From the NCBI RefSeq assembly GCF_021390395.1, contig NZ_JAJUWT010000018.1, positions 1 through 64,000 on the forward strand: a stretch of DNA of 64,000 nucleotides. The letters run 5' to 3'. The notes beneath the pieces were generated by a model, which had not been told where the DNA came from, searched no databases, and saw nothing but the letters and a program-made list of their open reading frames with translations. This stretch comes from Saccharothrix sp. S26. Its GTDB lineage: Bacteria > Actinomycetota > Actinomycetes > Mycobacteriales > Pseudonocardiaceae. Numbering within the stretch: the first letter of the stretch is position 1; every line of letters begins with the position of its first letter. This document shows, piece after piece, positions 42,850 through 51,780 of this stretch. The translations under genes and the position numbers were made by a program.

Positions 42850-45800
42850 TCACACGAGCTTGCCGAGCGGGGTGAACAGCGCCCCGCTCACGACACCCCA
42901 GAACCCGTCGGTCGAAATGTCGCTCTGCGTCCCGCCGGCCGCGGCGGACCCGATCGCCGCGCCGGCTCCGCCGAGGAAGCCACCCATCAGGGCGAAAGCG
43001 GGCAGGCATCCGACACCGGTGCCACAGGCGGCCGCGACGAACGCGCCCGCCGCCAGGCCGCCGATACCGCCACCGATGGTGGCGCCACCGCTCGAACCGA
43101 AGCTCCCGCCGGTGGGGTCGCTGTTGTTGATCGGGTCGCCTCCCGCGTAGTTGTAGGGGTTCGGTTCCTGGCCGGTGGGGTCGGGTGAGAAGAAGCGGGC
43201 GAAGCTGGGCTCGTAGATGCGGTAGCCCAGCAGGTAGTGACCGCGTTGGAGTTGGTAGGCGCCCAGGTAGCGGAACGGGTTGGAGGCCGACGCCGTGCCG
43301 GTGGCGGTCACCGCGCCGTAAGGGGTGTAGGTGTATTCGGCGGCCAGGTTGCCGTTGGTGTCGACGAGCGCGAGGACGCTGCCCTGGTGGTCGGTGACCG
43401 CGCCGTAGCGTGCGCCCGTCTTGTCCTTCAGGCCGATGAGCACGCCTTCGGTGTCACGGGTGTAGCTGGAGCGCGTCCCGTTGTCCACGGTCTCGGTTAC
43501 CCCGAGGGCGGTGCGGGTGAACACGTGGGTCACCGAGGTGCCGCTGGTGGGCGTTTCGGTGACGGTGCGGGGTTGGGTCTGGTCCGCGGTGTCGTAGGCG
43601 AGGTCGAGCACCTTGGTGGTGCCGAGGTGGCCGGTGAGCAGTTGGTTGGTGGGGCTGTGGGTGACGGCGGAGTCGGGGTTGGTGGTGGACTTGTAGTTGC
43701 CCGCGCCGTCGAAGCCCACCGTGGTGTCGTTGGACCTGGTGTACTGGTCGGCGGCGTTGACGGTGTAGGTGCGACCCTCGCCGGACAGCACGTTGGTGGC
43801 GTTGTCCAGGGTGTAGGAGCCGGTGCCCGCCTTGGTGAGGCGACCCAGCCCGTCGTAGGCGTAGTCGGTGGTCACGCCCTTGATCGTCTTGGACTGGAGC
43901 TTGTCGGTGTCGCTGCCGTCGGGCCGGGTGTAGCGGTAGGTGGCTTTGAACAGTTCCGCGCCGGGTTTGGTGACCGTGATGGAGGTGTTGCGGCCGGCGT
44001 TGTCGTAGCCGGTGGTCTGCACCGCGCCGCCGGGGAAGCCGGTGGTGGTGCGCCGGTCGGCGTCGTCGTAGCCGAACGTCGTGGTGCCGCCGTAGGCGTC
44101 GGCCAGCGACGTCAGCCGGTCCGCGGCGTCGTAGCCGTAGGTCGCGGTGCCGGTCGGGGTGGTCAGCGTCTTGAGGTTGCCGACCTTGTCGTAGGTGTAG
44201 GACACGACCTCGGTGCCGCGGGTGACCTTGGTGAGCTGGTTGCGCGCGTCGTAGGCCAGCGTGCGCGTCACGCCGGGCACCTGGGTGGAGGTGAGGTTGC
44301 CGTTGGCGTCGAAGGTGTTGGCCTGCACCGCGCTCGCCCCGTGCTTGACCGACACGACCCGGTCGAGCCTGTCGTAGCCGTAGTCGATGCGCACGCCGTT
44401 GCCGTCGGTGATGCTGGTGACCCGCGACAGCGAGTCGTAGGTGTAGGTCGTGGCGCCGGCGGGCGCGGGCGGGGCCACCTGGGTCAAGTTGCCCGCGGTG
44501 TCGTAGGTGTAACTGGTGATCGCGCCCTTGCCGTCCTTGCGCGTGGCGACCAGACCGCGGGCGTTGTAGGTGTAGGTCTCGATGTCGGCGTTCAGCCCGG
44601 TCGAGCGGACCTTGGTCAGGTTGCCGTTGACGTCGTACTCGCGGGTGGTCTGGTTGCCGGAGGCGTCGGTGACCTGGGTCGGCAGGTGCGGGTGGGCCGA
44701 ACTGGTGTAACCGACCACGCTCTGCGCACCGGTGGCCAGCTTGGTGCCGATCAGGTTGTTGAGCGAGTCGTACTGGTAGGTCGTGGAGTGCGACAGGGCG
44801 TCGGTCGTGGTGTTGACGTCACTGGCGGCCGTCCACGTCTGCGACCGCACGTGCCCCAACGCGTCGGTGGCCTTGACCTGCCGACCTTCGTCGTCGAACT
44901 CGTGCCGCGAGGCGTTGCCGTTGGCATCGGTGACGATCGTGTCGTAGGTGTCGGTCCGCGCGTACGTGGTGCTGACGCCGACGCCGTCCGAGGTCGGCTT
45001 GGTCAGCTTCGTCAGCCGCCCGCGGTCGTCGTACTCGAGCCGGTAGACCGCGCCGCGCGGATCGGTGATCGAGGTCAGCTCCCGGGGGTACTCCGGGGCG
45101 TACCCGAGCTTGACCTGCGCGCCGCCGCGGTCGGTGAACTGGATGAGCTCACCGCTCGTCGCGTAGGTGTAGTCGCCGAACGTCGTCCCGGACGGGTCGG
45201 TGATCGACTGCGCTCGGCCGCGGTCGTCGTAGTTGAATCGGGTCACCCGGCCTTGGGTGTCCACGACGGAGGTCAGCTTGCCGTCCGGCGCGTAGCGGTT
45301 GGTCACGGTGTTGCCGTTGCGGTCGGTCTGGGAGACCAGCCAGCCGCCCGCGGTGAACAGCCACCGCTCGTCGGAGGCGTCGAACGACACCACGTAGCCG
45401 CCGTCGGGCGTCCTGGTCAGCTTCGCGTCCACTTTGGGCGCCGGCGCGTACGTGCCGTCGGCGTTCTCGGCGAACCACTCGCAGTACCCGTTGGGGCCGT
45501 GCAGGATCACGCCCTGCCCGTCGAAGACCTCCAGGCCGATGTTGTCGTAGCTCAGCTGCCAGTCACCACCGGGGATCGGGCCGTCGTAGGTGTTGTAGAA
45601 CCGGTCCACCGTCAGGTTCAGCCCGGTGCCCTTGACCGTCAGCTCGCGGTATGCCAGCACCGCGTTGCGGTTGTCGAGGTTGACCAGCAGCTCCAGCCGA
45701 TCGCTGATCCGGTGCCGCTCCATGGGGTACGACGGCAGGATCCCGTAATCGGCGCCGCTGCACGTGACCCTCTGGGCTTGCAGGTCTCCCCCGCTCGCGG

Positions 45801-45996
45801 GCCACCGGTCGCGGTCGGGCGCGTCGCCACCCACCGGTTCCCGGTTCACCTGTGACGACGGAGTCCACGTCTCTGGGGCCTGGCCCCCTTCCGGAGCGGC
45901 TTGCGCCACCCCGATCACCACACCGGCCGCCAGGACGGCCGCCATCGCGCTGCCGGACACGCGCAGCACGAACCCACGCAGAACACTGCGTCTCAC
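42850..45996 (-). CDS. secreted RHS/YD-repeat protein with short hydrophobic tip
   Basis: About 1048 residues. A signal peptide (about 1-33) precedes a DUF6531-like start (DRLELLVNLDNRNAVLAYRE) and roughly 25 YD repeats such as YDSLSRVTSITDGNG and YNARGLVATRKDGKG that form a cocoon-like shell. The conserved RHS core ends with RYLGAYQLQRGHYLLGYRIY and FFSPDPTGQEPNPYNYAGGD. The variable tail after the core is only about 80 residues and very Gly/Ala-rich (GGATIGGGIGGLAAGAFVAA, LMGGFLGGAGAAIGSAAAGG), without a nuclease or other enzyme motif. GTG 45996 has GAGGGGGAA. It may be a surface protein or a toxin with a membrane-acting tip. Confidence 0.85.
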   Translation of the reverse strand: MRRSVLRGFVLRVSGSAMAAVLAAGVVIGVAQAAPEGGQAPETWTPSSQVNREPVGGDAPDRDRWPASGGDLQAQRVTCSGADYGILPSYPMERHRISDRLELLVNLDNRNAVLAYRELTVKGTGLNLTVDRFYNTYDGPIPGGDWQLSYDNIGLEVFDGQGVILHGPNGYCEWFAENADGTYAPAPKVDAKLTRTPDGGYVVSFDASDERWLFTAGGWLVSQTDRNGNTVTNRYAPDGKLTSVVDTQGRVTRFNYDDRGRAQSITDPSGTTFGDYTYATSGELIQFTDRGGAQVKLGYAPEYPRELTSITDPRGAVYRLEYDDRGRLTKLTKPTSDGVGVSTTYARTDTYDTIVTDANGNASRHEFDDEGRQVKATDALGHVRSQTWTAASDVNTTTDALSHSTTYQYDSLNNLIGTKLATGAQSVVGYTSSAHPHLPTQVTDASGNQTTREYDVNGNLTKVRSTGLNADIETYTYNARGLVATRKDGKGAITSYTYDTAGNLTQVAPPAPAGATTYTYDSLSRVTSITDGNGVRIDYGYDRLDRVVSVKHGASAVQANTFDANGNLTSTQVPGVTRTLAYDARNQLTKVTRGTEVVSYTYDKVGNLKTLTTPTGTATYGYDAADRLTSLADAYGGTTTFGYDDADRRTTTGFPGGAVQTTGYDNAGRNTSITVTKPGAELFKATYRYTRPDGSDTDKLQSKTIKGVTTDYAYDGLGRLTKAGTGSYTLDNATNVLSGEGRTYTVNAADQYTRSNDTTVGFDGAGNYKSTTNPDSAVTHSPTNQLLTGHLGTTKVLDLAYDTADQTQPRTVTETPTSGTSVTHVFTRTALGVTETVDNGTRSSYTRDTEGVLIGLKDKTGARYGAVTDHQGSVLALVDTNGNLAAEYTYTPYGAVTATGTASASNPFRYLGAYQLQRGHYLLGYRIYEPSFARFFSPDPTGQEPNPYNYAGGDPINNSDPTGGSFGSSGGATIGGGIGGLAAGAFVAAACGTGVGCLPAFALMGGFLGGAGAAIGSAAAGGTQSDISTDGFWGVVSGALFTPLGKLV

Positions 45997-46254
45997 TACG
46001 ATTCCCCCTCACCGGACCGGACGCCCCCCGGCGCCCGGCGACACCGGCGCTCTTGGCGCCGGCACATCCGAAGCTAACGAGTCGAGCCCCCCACCGCATT
46101 TCCGCGATGGGAGGTCACACCAACGCAGCAGTGCCGAACACCCGCCGGCGGGACAGGACGCCCTCCCCGCGATTCGTCCGATTGGCCCGAATACCAGCGG
46201 CTCACCGGAATCGTCCGAGGGTTGGAACCCGGGCGTTCGGGCAACATCATCGGC

Positions 46255-46815
46255 ATGGTCGCTCGACGGACGTGGACGCGGATCGCGGTGGTGGCGCTGG
46301 TCGCGCTCACCGCCGCCGGGTGCCAGTGGCCCCGTGACGCCGACGGGACGCTGGACCGGGTGCGTGACGGCACGGTCCTGGTCGGGGTGGCGCACAACCC
46401 GCCGTGGACGATCGTCGACGACGCCGGTCAGGCGCCCGACGGTGTCGAGCCGGTCCTGGCGCAACGCCTGGCGGACAGCCTGGGCGCGCGGGTGCGGTGG
46501 GTGCCCGGTGGCGAGGCCGAGCTCATGACCGCGTTGTCGGAACGCCGCCTGGACCTCGTCGTCGCCGGGCTGGACGCCGAGTCGCCCTGGGCGCAGGACG
46601 TAGCCCTGACCACCGACTACTTCACCGCGGACGAGGTCGTCGCCGTGCCCGGGGGAGAACCGGTCGACACCGGCTCCCACCTGTCGGGCCTCGACCACGT
46701 CATGGCGGTGCCGCCGGGTGAGAACGCCTGGCAGACCACGGTCGAACGGTTCCTGCTGGCACTGGACGAAGACGAGCTGCGCAGCCTGCTCGAAACCCAC
46801 CGGGCGGGGGCATGA
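46255..46815 (+). CDS. family 3 solute-binding lipoprotein, short
   Basis: A 186-residue lipoprotein with lipobox LTAAGC. The mature part matches the first lobe of amino-acid-type binding proteins (VRDGTVLVGVAHNPPWTIVD, VEPVLAQRLADSLGARVRWV, LMTALSERRLDLVVAGLDAE) and part of the second, but is some 60 residues shorter than usual. No ABC permease or ATPase is near. Its stop is followed after one base by the GTG of a CDF transporter, so the two are co-translated. It may deliver or sense a metal or cation substrate for that pump; this is inference. The start lacks a clear ribosome site. Confidence 0.75.
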   Translation: MVARRTWTRIAVVALVALTAAGCQWPRDADGTLDRVRDGTVLVGVAHNPPWTIVDDAGQAPDGVEPVLAQRLADSLGARVRWVPGGEAELMTALSERRLDLVVAGLDAESPWAQDVALTTDYFTADEVVAVPGGEPVDTGSHLSGLDHVMAVPPGENAWQTTVERFLLALDEDELRSLLETHRAGA

Positions 46816-46816
46816 C

Positions 46817-47770
46817 GTGACCGCGATCCACGACCGCTACGAGCTGCCGCCCGAGAAGGCGGCGCTGCACCGCCGTGCCGTCCGCCTCGAGTGGTGGACG
46901 ATCGCGTTCTTCGTCGTGGCCATCACCGTGCTGGCCGTCGTGCTCGGCCAGTCGCAGGCCATGAAAGCGGCCTGGGTGGAGGACATCCTCGCCCTGGCCC
47001 CGCCGATCGCGTTCCTGGTGGCCAACCGCTACCGCAACCGGGCGCCCGACGACGAGCACCCCTACGGGCACCACCGCTCGGTGGCCATCGCGTTCCTGGC
47101 CTCCGCCCTGGCGCTGCTGGCGCTCGGCGGCTACATCCTGGTCGAGTCCGTGCTGCGACTCGTGGAGGGCGAACGCCCGCCGCTCGGGTTGATCGAGGTC
47201 TTCGGCCACACGCTGTGGCTGGGCTGGCCGATGATCGTCGTGCTGCTGGCCACCATGGTCCCCGCGATCCTGCTCGGCCGCGCCAAGACGAAGCTGGCCG
47301 TGCAGCTGCACGACAAGGTCCTGCACGCCGACGCGGAGATGAACCGCGCGGACTGGCTCACCGCCCTCGCCGCCGTCCTCGGCATCGTCGGCATCGGGGC
47401 CGGCCTGTGGTGGGCCGACGCCGTCGCCGCGATCGTCATCTCCGCCGACATCGTCCGCGACGGCCTGCGCACCACCCGAACCGCCGTCGCCGACCTGATG
47501 GACCGCCGCCCCCGCACCGTGGCGGACAACCGACCACACCCCCTGCCCGCCCAGCTCACCACCCTCGCCCTCGACCAACCGTGGGTCGCCGACGCCTGGC
47601 TCCGGCTGCGCGAGGAAGGGCACGTCTTCGTCGGCGAACTGTTCGTCGTACCCCGACCGGGCACCGACGACCTGGTCGGACGACTGGACCGGCTGAGCCG
47701 GCTCCTGCGCGACGCGGACTGGCGCATGCACGACATCGCCGTGGTACCGGTTCCCGCCATCCACCGGTGA
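46817..47770 (+). CDS. cation diffusion facilitator family transporter
   Basis: A 317-residue inner membrane transporter that normally exports Zn, Mn, Co or Fe in exchange for protons. Six hydrophobic segments can be counted. The metal-site region of helix 5 appears as LHADAEMNRADWLTALAAVL, the Asp pair of the family, and HPYGHHRSVAIAF follows helix 2 at the usual place. A cytoplasmic C-terminal ferredoxin-like domain (VFVGELFVVPRPGTDDLVGR) closes it. Linked one base downstream of a solute-binding lipoprotein gene, an unusual partner for this family. Confidence 0.87.
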   Translation: MTAIHDRYELPPEKAALHRRAVRLEWWTIAFFVVAITVLAVVLGQSQAMKAAWVEDILALAPPIAFLVANRYRNRAPDDEHPYGHHRSVAIAFLASALALLALGGYILVESVLRLVEGERPPLGLIEVFGHTLWLGWPMIVVLLATMVPAILLGRAKTKLAVQLHDKVLHADAEMNRADWLTALAAVLGIVGIGAGLWWADAVAAIVISADIVRDGLRTTRTAVADLMDRRPRTVADNRPHPLPAQLTTLALDQPWVADAWLRLREEGHVFVGELFVVPRPGTDDLVGRLDRLSRLLRDADWRMHDIAVVPVPAIHR

Positions 47771-47888
47771 CGCGCACCGGCCTGGCCGACCGCCCGAAGT
47801 TCATTGCCCCGCGCCGGCCGCGTTCCGTATCCTGCGCGCGGCACGGAGTTGTCCTCCTGTCATCACCACATCTCGACTGGGGGAACGA

Positions 47889-50063
47889 GTGCGTACTCTC
47901 CGTGGCGTCGGCGCCTGCGCCGCCGCCCTTCTCATCTTGACCGGACTCGTGAGCGGACCGGCTACCGCGGCGGACGCGGAGCCGCCGGCGGCGCCGTACA
48001 CGGCCCTCACGGTGCACTTCGCGGGCTGGGGGTACATCGACGGGAACTTCTCGTACGAGAGATCCCGGAGCACGGTGAACGTCTACCAGCAGAACGCCAA
48101 CGGGTACGCGTTGTCCATGATGGCGTCCGGCAACGGCCACCACCACAGCCTCAACGTCTCCCCGCCGAACGGGACGCGCTTCGTGGCGGGGCGGTCGTAC
48201 CCGGCCAAGACCGGCTACTACACGTCGGACTCGGTGACGGTGTTCAACATCGGCGGCGACGGCCAGGGGTGCGAGGGCGCGGCGGCGACCTCGGGCACGC
48301 TCACCGTGCACGAGGCCGTCTACGACGAGAGCAACGGCCAGTTCACCGCGTTCGCGGCCGACTACTCGATGCAGTGCAACGGCGAGCGCCAGGTCGCCAA
48401 GGGCGAGATCCGGTTCCAGTCCAGCGTGGGCTACCAGGCCACCGACAGCTGGGACTACCGCCTGCAGTTCGGGCGGCAGCCGGCCGACCAGCCGGGCACG
48501 CCGTTGCAGGTCCCGGTCGAGGTGAACGGCACCCGGCCCACGACCTTCGGTGCGGCGTCGTTGACGGGCGCGAACCCCACCGCCTTCCGGATCACGGGGA
48601 ACACCTGCTCGGGCAACACCCTGTCCTACGGTCAGAAGTGCGCGCTGACCATCACCCCGACGGCCACCGCGATCGGTGCGCAGACGGCGGTGCTGACCCT
48701 GCTGGAGGACTCGGTCGCGGGCAAGGTCGCGCGCCTGCTGTCGCTGGAGGGCTACGACGCGCGCACCGACGAGGGCACCTACTACCCGCTCACGCCCTAC
48801 CGCGTGCTGGACACCCGTTCCGGTCAGGGCGCGCCCGCGGTCAGCGTCGGTTCGGGCCAGGCGGTCCGGTTGCAACTGGTCGGTCAGGGCGGCGTGCCGG
48901 CCGAGGCGTCGACCGTCGTGCTGAACGTGACCGTCACCGAACCCGTCGGCCCGGGGTACCTCACGGTCTACCCCACCGGTGTGGAGCGCCCGACCGCGTC
49001 CTCGCTGAACTACACGCCGGGATGGACCGGGGCCAACTCGGTCACGGTGAAGGTCGGCGCGGACGGCGCGGTCACCCTCTACAACCACGGTGCGGCCGTG
49101 CACCTCGTCGCCGACGTCAACGGCTACTACTCCAAGGGCCGCCCGTGCTGCCAGGGCTACATGGGCGGGCAGTACCAGGCGCTGGCCAGGCCGGTGCGCC
49201 TGGCCGACACCCGGGAGTGGGGCATCGGCCGGCTGCCGGCGGGCTACTTCATCAACGTGACCGCCGACTGGGGCGACTCGGTCAACTACAAGATCCGGGC
49301 CTTCGCGGTCAACATCACCGCCACCGAGCCGGCGGCCGCGGGCTTCCTCACCGCGTGGAACGGCAACAAGAACACCCTGCCGAACACCTCCGCGCTGAAC
49401 TACGCGGCCAACGCCACCGTGACGAACTTCGCGGTGGTGCCCAGCAGGCCGTGCTACGAGTGCGGCGGCGGGTCGAGCGTGCCGTCCATCGGCGTCTACA
49501 CCAGCCAGGACACCCACGTCATCGTGGACATCGTCGGTTTCTACGACGACGCCTCGCTGCCGGGTGGGCTGCGCTTCGAGCCCGTGGTGCCCAACCGGAT
49601 CGCCGACACCCGCACGGGTCAGGGCTGGCCGTCCGCGCTCGGCCAGGCCACCACCGCGACCGTCGTGACGCCGGAGTCGCTCATCGGCCCCGAGACCTGG
49701 GCGCTGGCGACCAACGTCACCGCCGTCGAGCCGACCGACGCCACCTACCTGACGGTGTGGCCCGCGGGCTACAGCGGGGTGGAGCGCCCGAACACGTCCA
49801 ACCTCAACCCGGCCGCCGGGGCGATCGTGCCCAACGCCGTGCAGACCATGATCGGGCCGGACTACGGTTTCCACATCTACAACAACCGGGGCTCGACCCA
49901 CGTCCTGGTGGACGTGGTGGGCACGTTCTACGACGCCTCGCCGTCGTCGGGCACGCCGGGGTCCAGCGCCCGCACCGCCTCGGCGGACACCCCCACCCGG
50001 GTCGCGGCGGCAACCCTGCCGCTCCCGAAGCCGCAACGGCCCAACGGCCCCCACCGCGCGTAG
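47889..50063 (+). CDS. secreted protein with three DTR-type repeats
   Basis: About 724 residues with a signal peptide (to about 27). The first third is a beta region of unknown family (TVHFAGWGYIDGNFSYERS), then a choice-of-anchor Ig-like segment (TGNTCSGNTLSYGQKCALTI). From about 300 on are three DTR-type domains (YRVLDTRSGQGAP, VRLADTREWGIG, NRIADTRTGQGWP) that end VNGYY, IVGFY and VVGTFY. The same module occurs in the beta-helix protein at 26.7-29.5 kb. A loop with paired Cys (CCQGYMGG and CYECGGG) separates repeats. GTG 47889 follows GGGGGAACGA. Function unknown; likely cell-surface or matrix binding. Confidence 0.75.
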   Translation: MRTLRGVGACAAALLILTGLVSGPATAADAEPPAAPYTALTVHFAGWGYIDGNFSYERSRSTVNVYQQNANGYALSMMASGNGHHHSLNVSPPNGTRFVAGRSYPAKTGYYTSDSVTVFNIGGDGQGCEGAAATSGTLTVHEAVYDESNGQFTAFAADYSMQCNGERQVAKGEIRFQSSVGYQATDSWDYRLQFGRQPADQPGTPLQVPVEVNGTRPTTFGAASLTGANPTAFRITGNTCSGNTLSYGQKCALTITPTATAIGAQTAVLTLLEDSVAGKVARLLSLEGYDARTDEGTYYPLTPYRVLDTRSGQGAPAVSVGSGQAVRLQLVGQGGVPAEASTVVLNVTVTEPVGPGYLTVYPTGVERPTASSLNYTPGWTGANSVTVKVGADGAVTLYNHGAAVHLVADVNGYYSKGRPCCQGYMGGQYQALARPVRLADTREWGIGRLPAGYFINVTADWGDSVNYKIRAFAVNITATEPAAAGFLTAWNGNKNTLPNTSALNYAANATVTNFAVVPSRPCYECGGGSSVPSIGVYTSQDTHVIVDIVGFYDDASLPGGLRFEPVVPNRIADTRTGQGWPSALGQATTATVVTPESLIGPETWALATNVTAVEPTDATYLTVWPAGYSGVERPNTSNLNPAAGAIVPNAVQTMIGPDYGFHIYNNRGSTHVLVDVVGTFYDASPSSGTPGSSARTASADTPTRVAAATLPLPKPQRPNGPHRA

Positions 50064-50075
50064 CGCCTCGGCTGA

Positions 50076-50144
50076 CGTGATCATGGCGACGCCGTCGTTG
50101 ACCTCCAGCATGGTCGAGGTCTTAGCGTCGTCGCCATGATCACG
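50076..50144. promoter_or_regulatory. nested inverted repeats spanning the MFS start codon
   Basis: CGTGATCATGGCGACG (50076-50091) and its exact complement (50129-50144) are perfect 16-bp arms 37 bp apart. The right arm contains the ATG of the MFS gene at 50136. Inside the gap GACCTC (50100-50105) and GAGGTC (50116-50121) form a second dyad. This could be a repressor site or an mRNA fold that hides the start. Confidence 0.7.
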
Positions 50145-51320
50145 ACAACCGTCCCGGACGTGCGGCGACCGCCGAAGTCCCTGCTCGTGACGCTGCTCGG
50201 CGTCAGCACGATGACGATCATGGCCAGCGCCACGATCACGCCGGCGCTGCCGGGCATGGAGCAGCACTTCGCCGGCGAGCCGCACGCGCAACTGCTGGTG
50301 CGCCTGGTGTTGACGCTGCCAGGTCTGCTGATCATGCTGTCCGCCCCGCTGCTGGCCCGGCTGAGCGACCGCACGGGCCGCGTGCCGGTGCTGGTGGCGT
50401 GCCTGGCGCTCTACACCGCGGGCGGCGGTTCGGGCCTGGTGCTGGACTCGTTGACCGGGCTGCTCGTCGGGCGGGCGCTGCTCGGCGTCGGCATCGCGGG
50501 CATCATGACCACGTCGACCGCTCTGCTGGCCGATCACCACCCCACTGCGGAGCACGGCCGGGTGCTGGGTTTGCAGGGCGCGGCGATGGGTTTCGGCGGG
50601 GTCGTGGCGCTGCTGTTGGGCGGTGTGCTGGCGGATTGGAGCTGGCGCGGGCCGTTCGCGGTGTACCTGCTGGCGCTGCCGTTGCTGGTCCTGGTGCTCA
50701 AGTTCGTGCCCGAGGCGGCCGCGCAGCCGACGGAAGGCGTCACGGAGGGCACGCCGTGGCAACGGCGGTCGCTCGGCTTGTACGCGTTGATGTTCCTGGG
50801 CGTCGTCACGTTCTACACCGTGCCGACCCAGGCCCCGTTCTGGCTGGCCGAGGTGGGCGGGGCGGGCCCGGTGGTCGCCGGTGCCCTGATCGCCGCGGTG
50901 AACCTGGTGACGACGCTGGTGGGCCTGAACTACCGCCGACTGCGCGCCCGGTGGAGCTTCCCCGTGCTGGCGACGGGCATGTTCGCGGCGCTCGCCATCG
51001 GCCTGTTCCTCGTCGGGTCGGCGGGCACGCTGTGGACGGCCGGCCTCGGCATGGTCGTGGTCGGCATCGGCGTCGGCTTGCAGAACCCGACCATCAACGG
51101 CTGGCTGGTCGCCTCCGTGTCCCCCGGCACCCGGACCAAGGCGCTGGGCCTGCTGACCTCGGCCCTGTTCCTGGGCCAGTTCTCCTCACCGCTGATCGCA
51201 CAACCCGTCATCGACACCGTCGGCCTCGGCACGACGTTCCTCCTGGCCGCCGCACTGGCCACCACCGTCACCGCCACCGTGGCCCTCACCCACCTCCCAC
51301 GCCGCAAGGTCCGCCGGTAG
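50136..51320 (+). CDS. MFS drug transporter, DHA1-like
   Basis: A 394-residue 12-helix exporter. Motif A is LLARLSDRTGRVPVLVAC after helix 2, and helix 5 holds the antiporter stretch GFGGVVALLLGGVLADWSWR. The ending LPRRKVRR is basic. The ATG lies inside a 16-bp inverted repeat and no obvious ribosome site precedes it. Its 3' end overlaps the reverse-strand YbaB-like frame by 35 bp. Substrate unknown. Confidence 0.87.
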   Translation: MITTTVPDVRRPPKSLLVTLLGVSTMTIMASATITPALPGMEQHFAGEPHAQLLVRLVLTLPGLLIMLSAPLLARLSDRTGRVPVLVACLALYTAGGGSGLVLDSLTGLLVGRALLGVGIAGIMTTSTALLADHHPTAEHGRVLGLQGAAMGFGGVVALLLGGVLADWSWRGPFAVYLLALPLLVLVLKFVPEAAAQPTEGVTEGTPWQRRSLGLYALMFLGVVTFYTVPTQAPFWLAEVGGAGPVVAGALIAAVNLVTTLVGLNYRRLRARWSFPVLATGMFAALAIGLFLVGSAGTLWTAGLGMVVVGIGVGLQNPTINGWLVASVSPGTRTKALGLLTSALFLGQFSSPLIAQPVIDTVGLGTTFLLAAALATTVTATVALTHLPRRKVRR

Positions 51321-51714
51321 TACGGACAGCACTGCGGGACCAGACCCGCGCCGACTGGTCGACCCCGTTCCACGGCCTGCCACCGCAGCCGACGCGCCGG
51401 CGCCGTCGCCGAACTGGTCGAGGCGGCCGTCGCACTGGCCGGTGCGTCCGCCGACGAGGTGCGCCCACCACATCGACGAACTGGCCCGGCTCGCCCACCA
51501 AGTACCGACCCGCGCCGTCCCTGCGCGGCGAGGAGTTGCCCAGCTGGAGGTCCACGAGGTTGCCCGCGTCGTTGACCGTGACGGTGATCTGCCCGTCCGC
51601 GCTACGCTCTGTCACCCGCGGGCCGGTCAGGGTCTCGCGGATCGCCTCGCTCCTGCGCTGCGCCTCGGCGAGCTCGCCCTCGCACCCGCTCGAGATCCGC
51701 TCCGGGTCAGTCAT
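51286..51714 (-). CDS. YbaB/EbfC-like nucleoid protein, C-terminal half doubtful
   Basis: Residues 1-60 match YbaB/EbfC DNA-binding proteins: EGELAEAQRRSEAIRETLTG and ADGQITVTVNDAGNLVDLQL. From about residue 65 the sequence becomes Arg/Pro/Gly-rich (RPVRRPPRPVRRRRRRVG), unlike the family's helical end, and overlaps the convergent MFS gene. A frameshift or loss of the real C-terminus is likely. ATG 51714 or 51717 follows GCAGGG. In actinomycetes such proteins often accompany WXG100-type secretion genes, none of which is here. Confidence 0.5.
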   Translation of the reverse strand: MTDPERISSGCEGELAEAQRRSEAIRETLTGPRVTERSADGQITVTVNDAGNLVDLQLGNSSPRRDGAGRYLVGEPGQFVDVVGAPRRRTHRPVRRPPRPVRRRRRRVGCGGRPWNGVDQSARVWSRSAVRTTGGPCGVGGG

Positions 51715-51780
51715 CATCCCTGCCGATGCTCACAACTCAACGTCACGGAATAGTAGCTGAGCGTATCGAGTGCCGGAGCA

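Noticed and set aside
47556-50762. 1068-codon reverse-strand open frame across the DTR protein and MFS genes
   Set aside because: Composition is Arg/His/Gln/Gly-rich low complexity and it crosses two well-supported genes and their regulatory gap.
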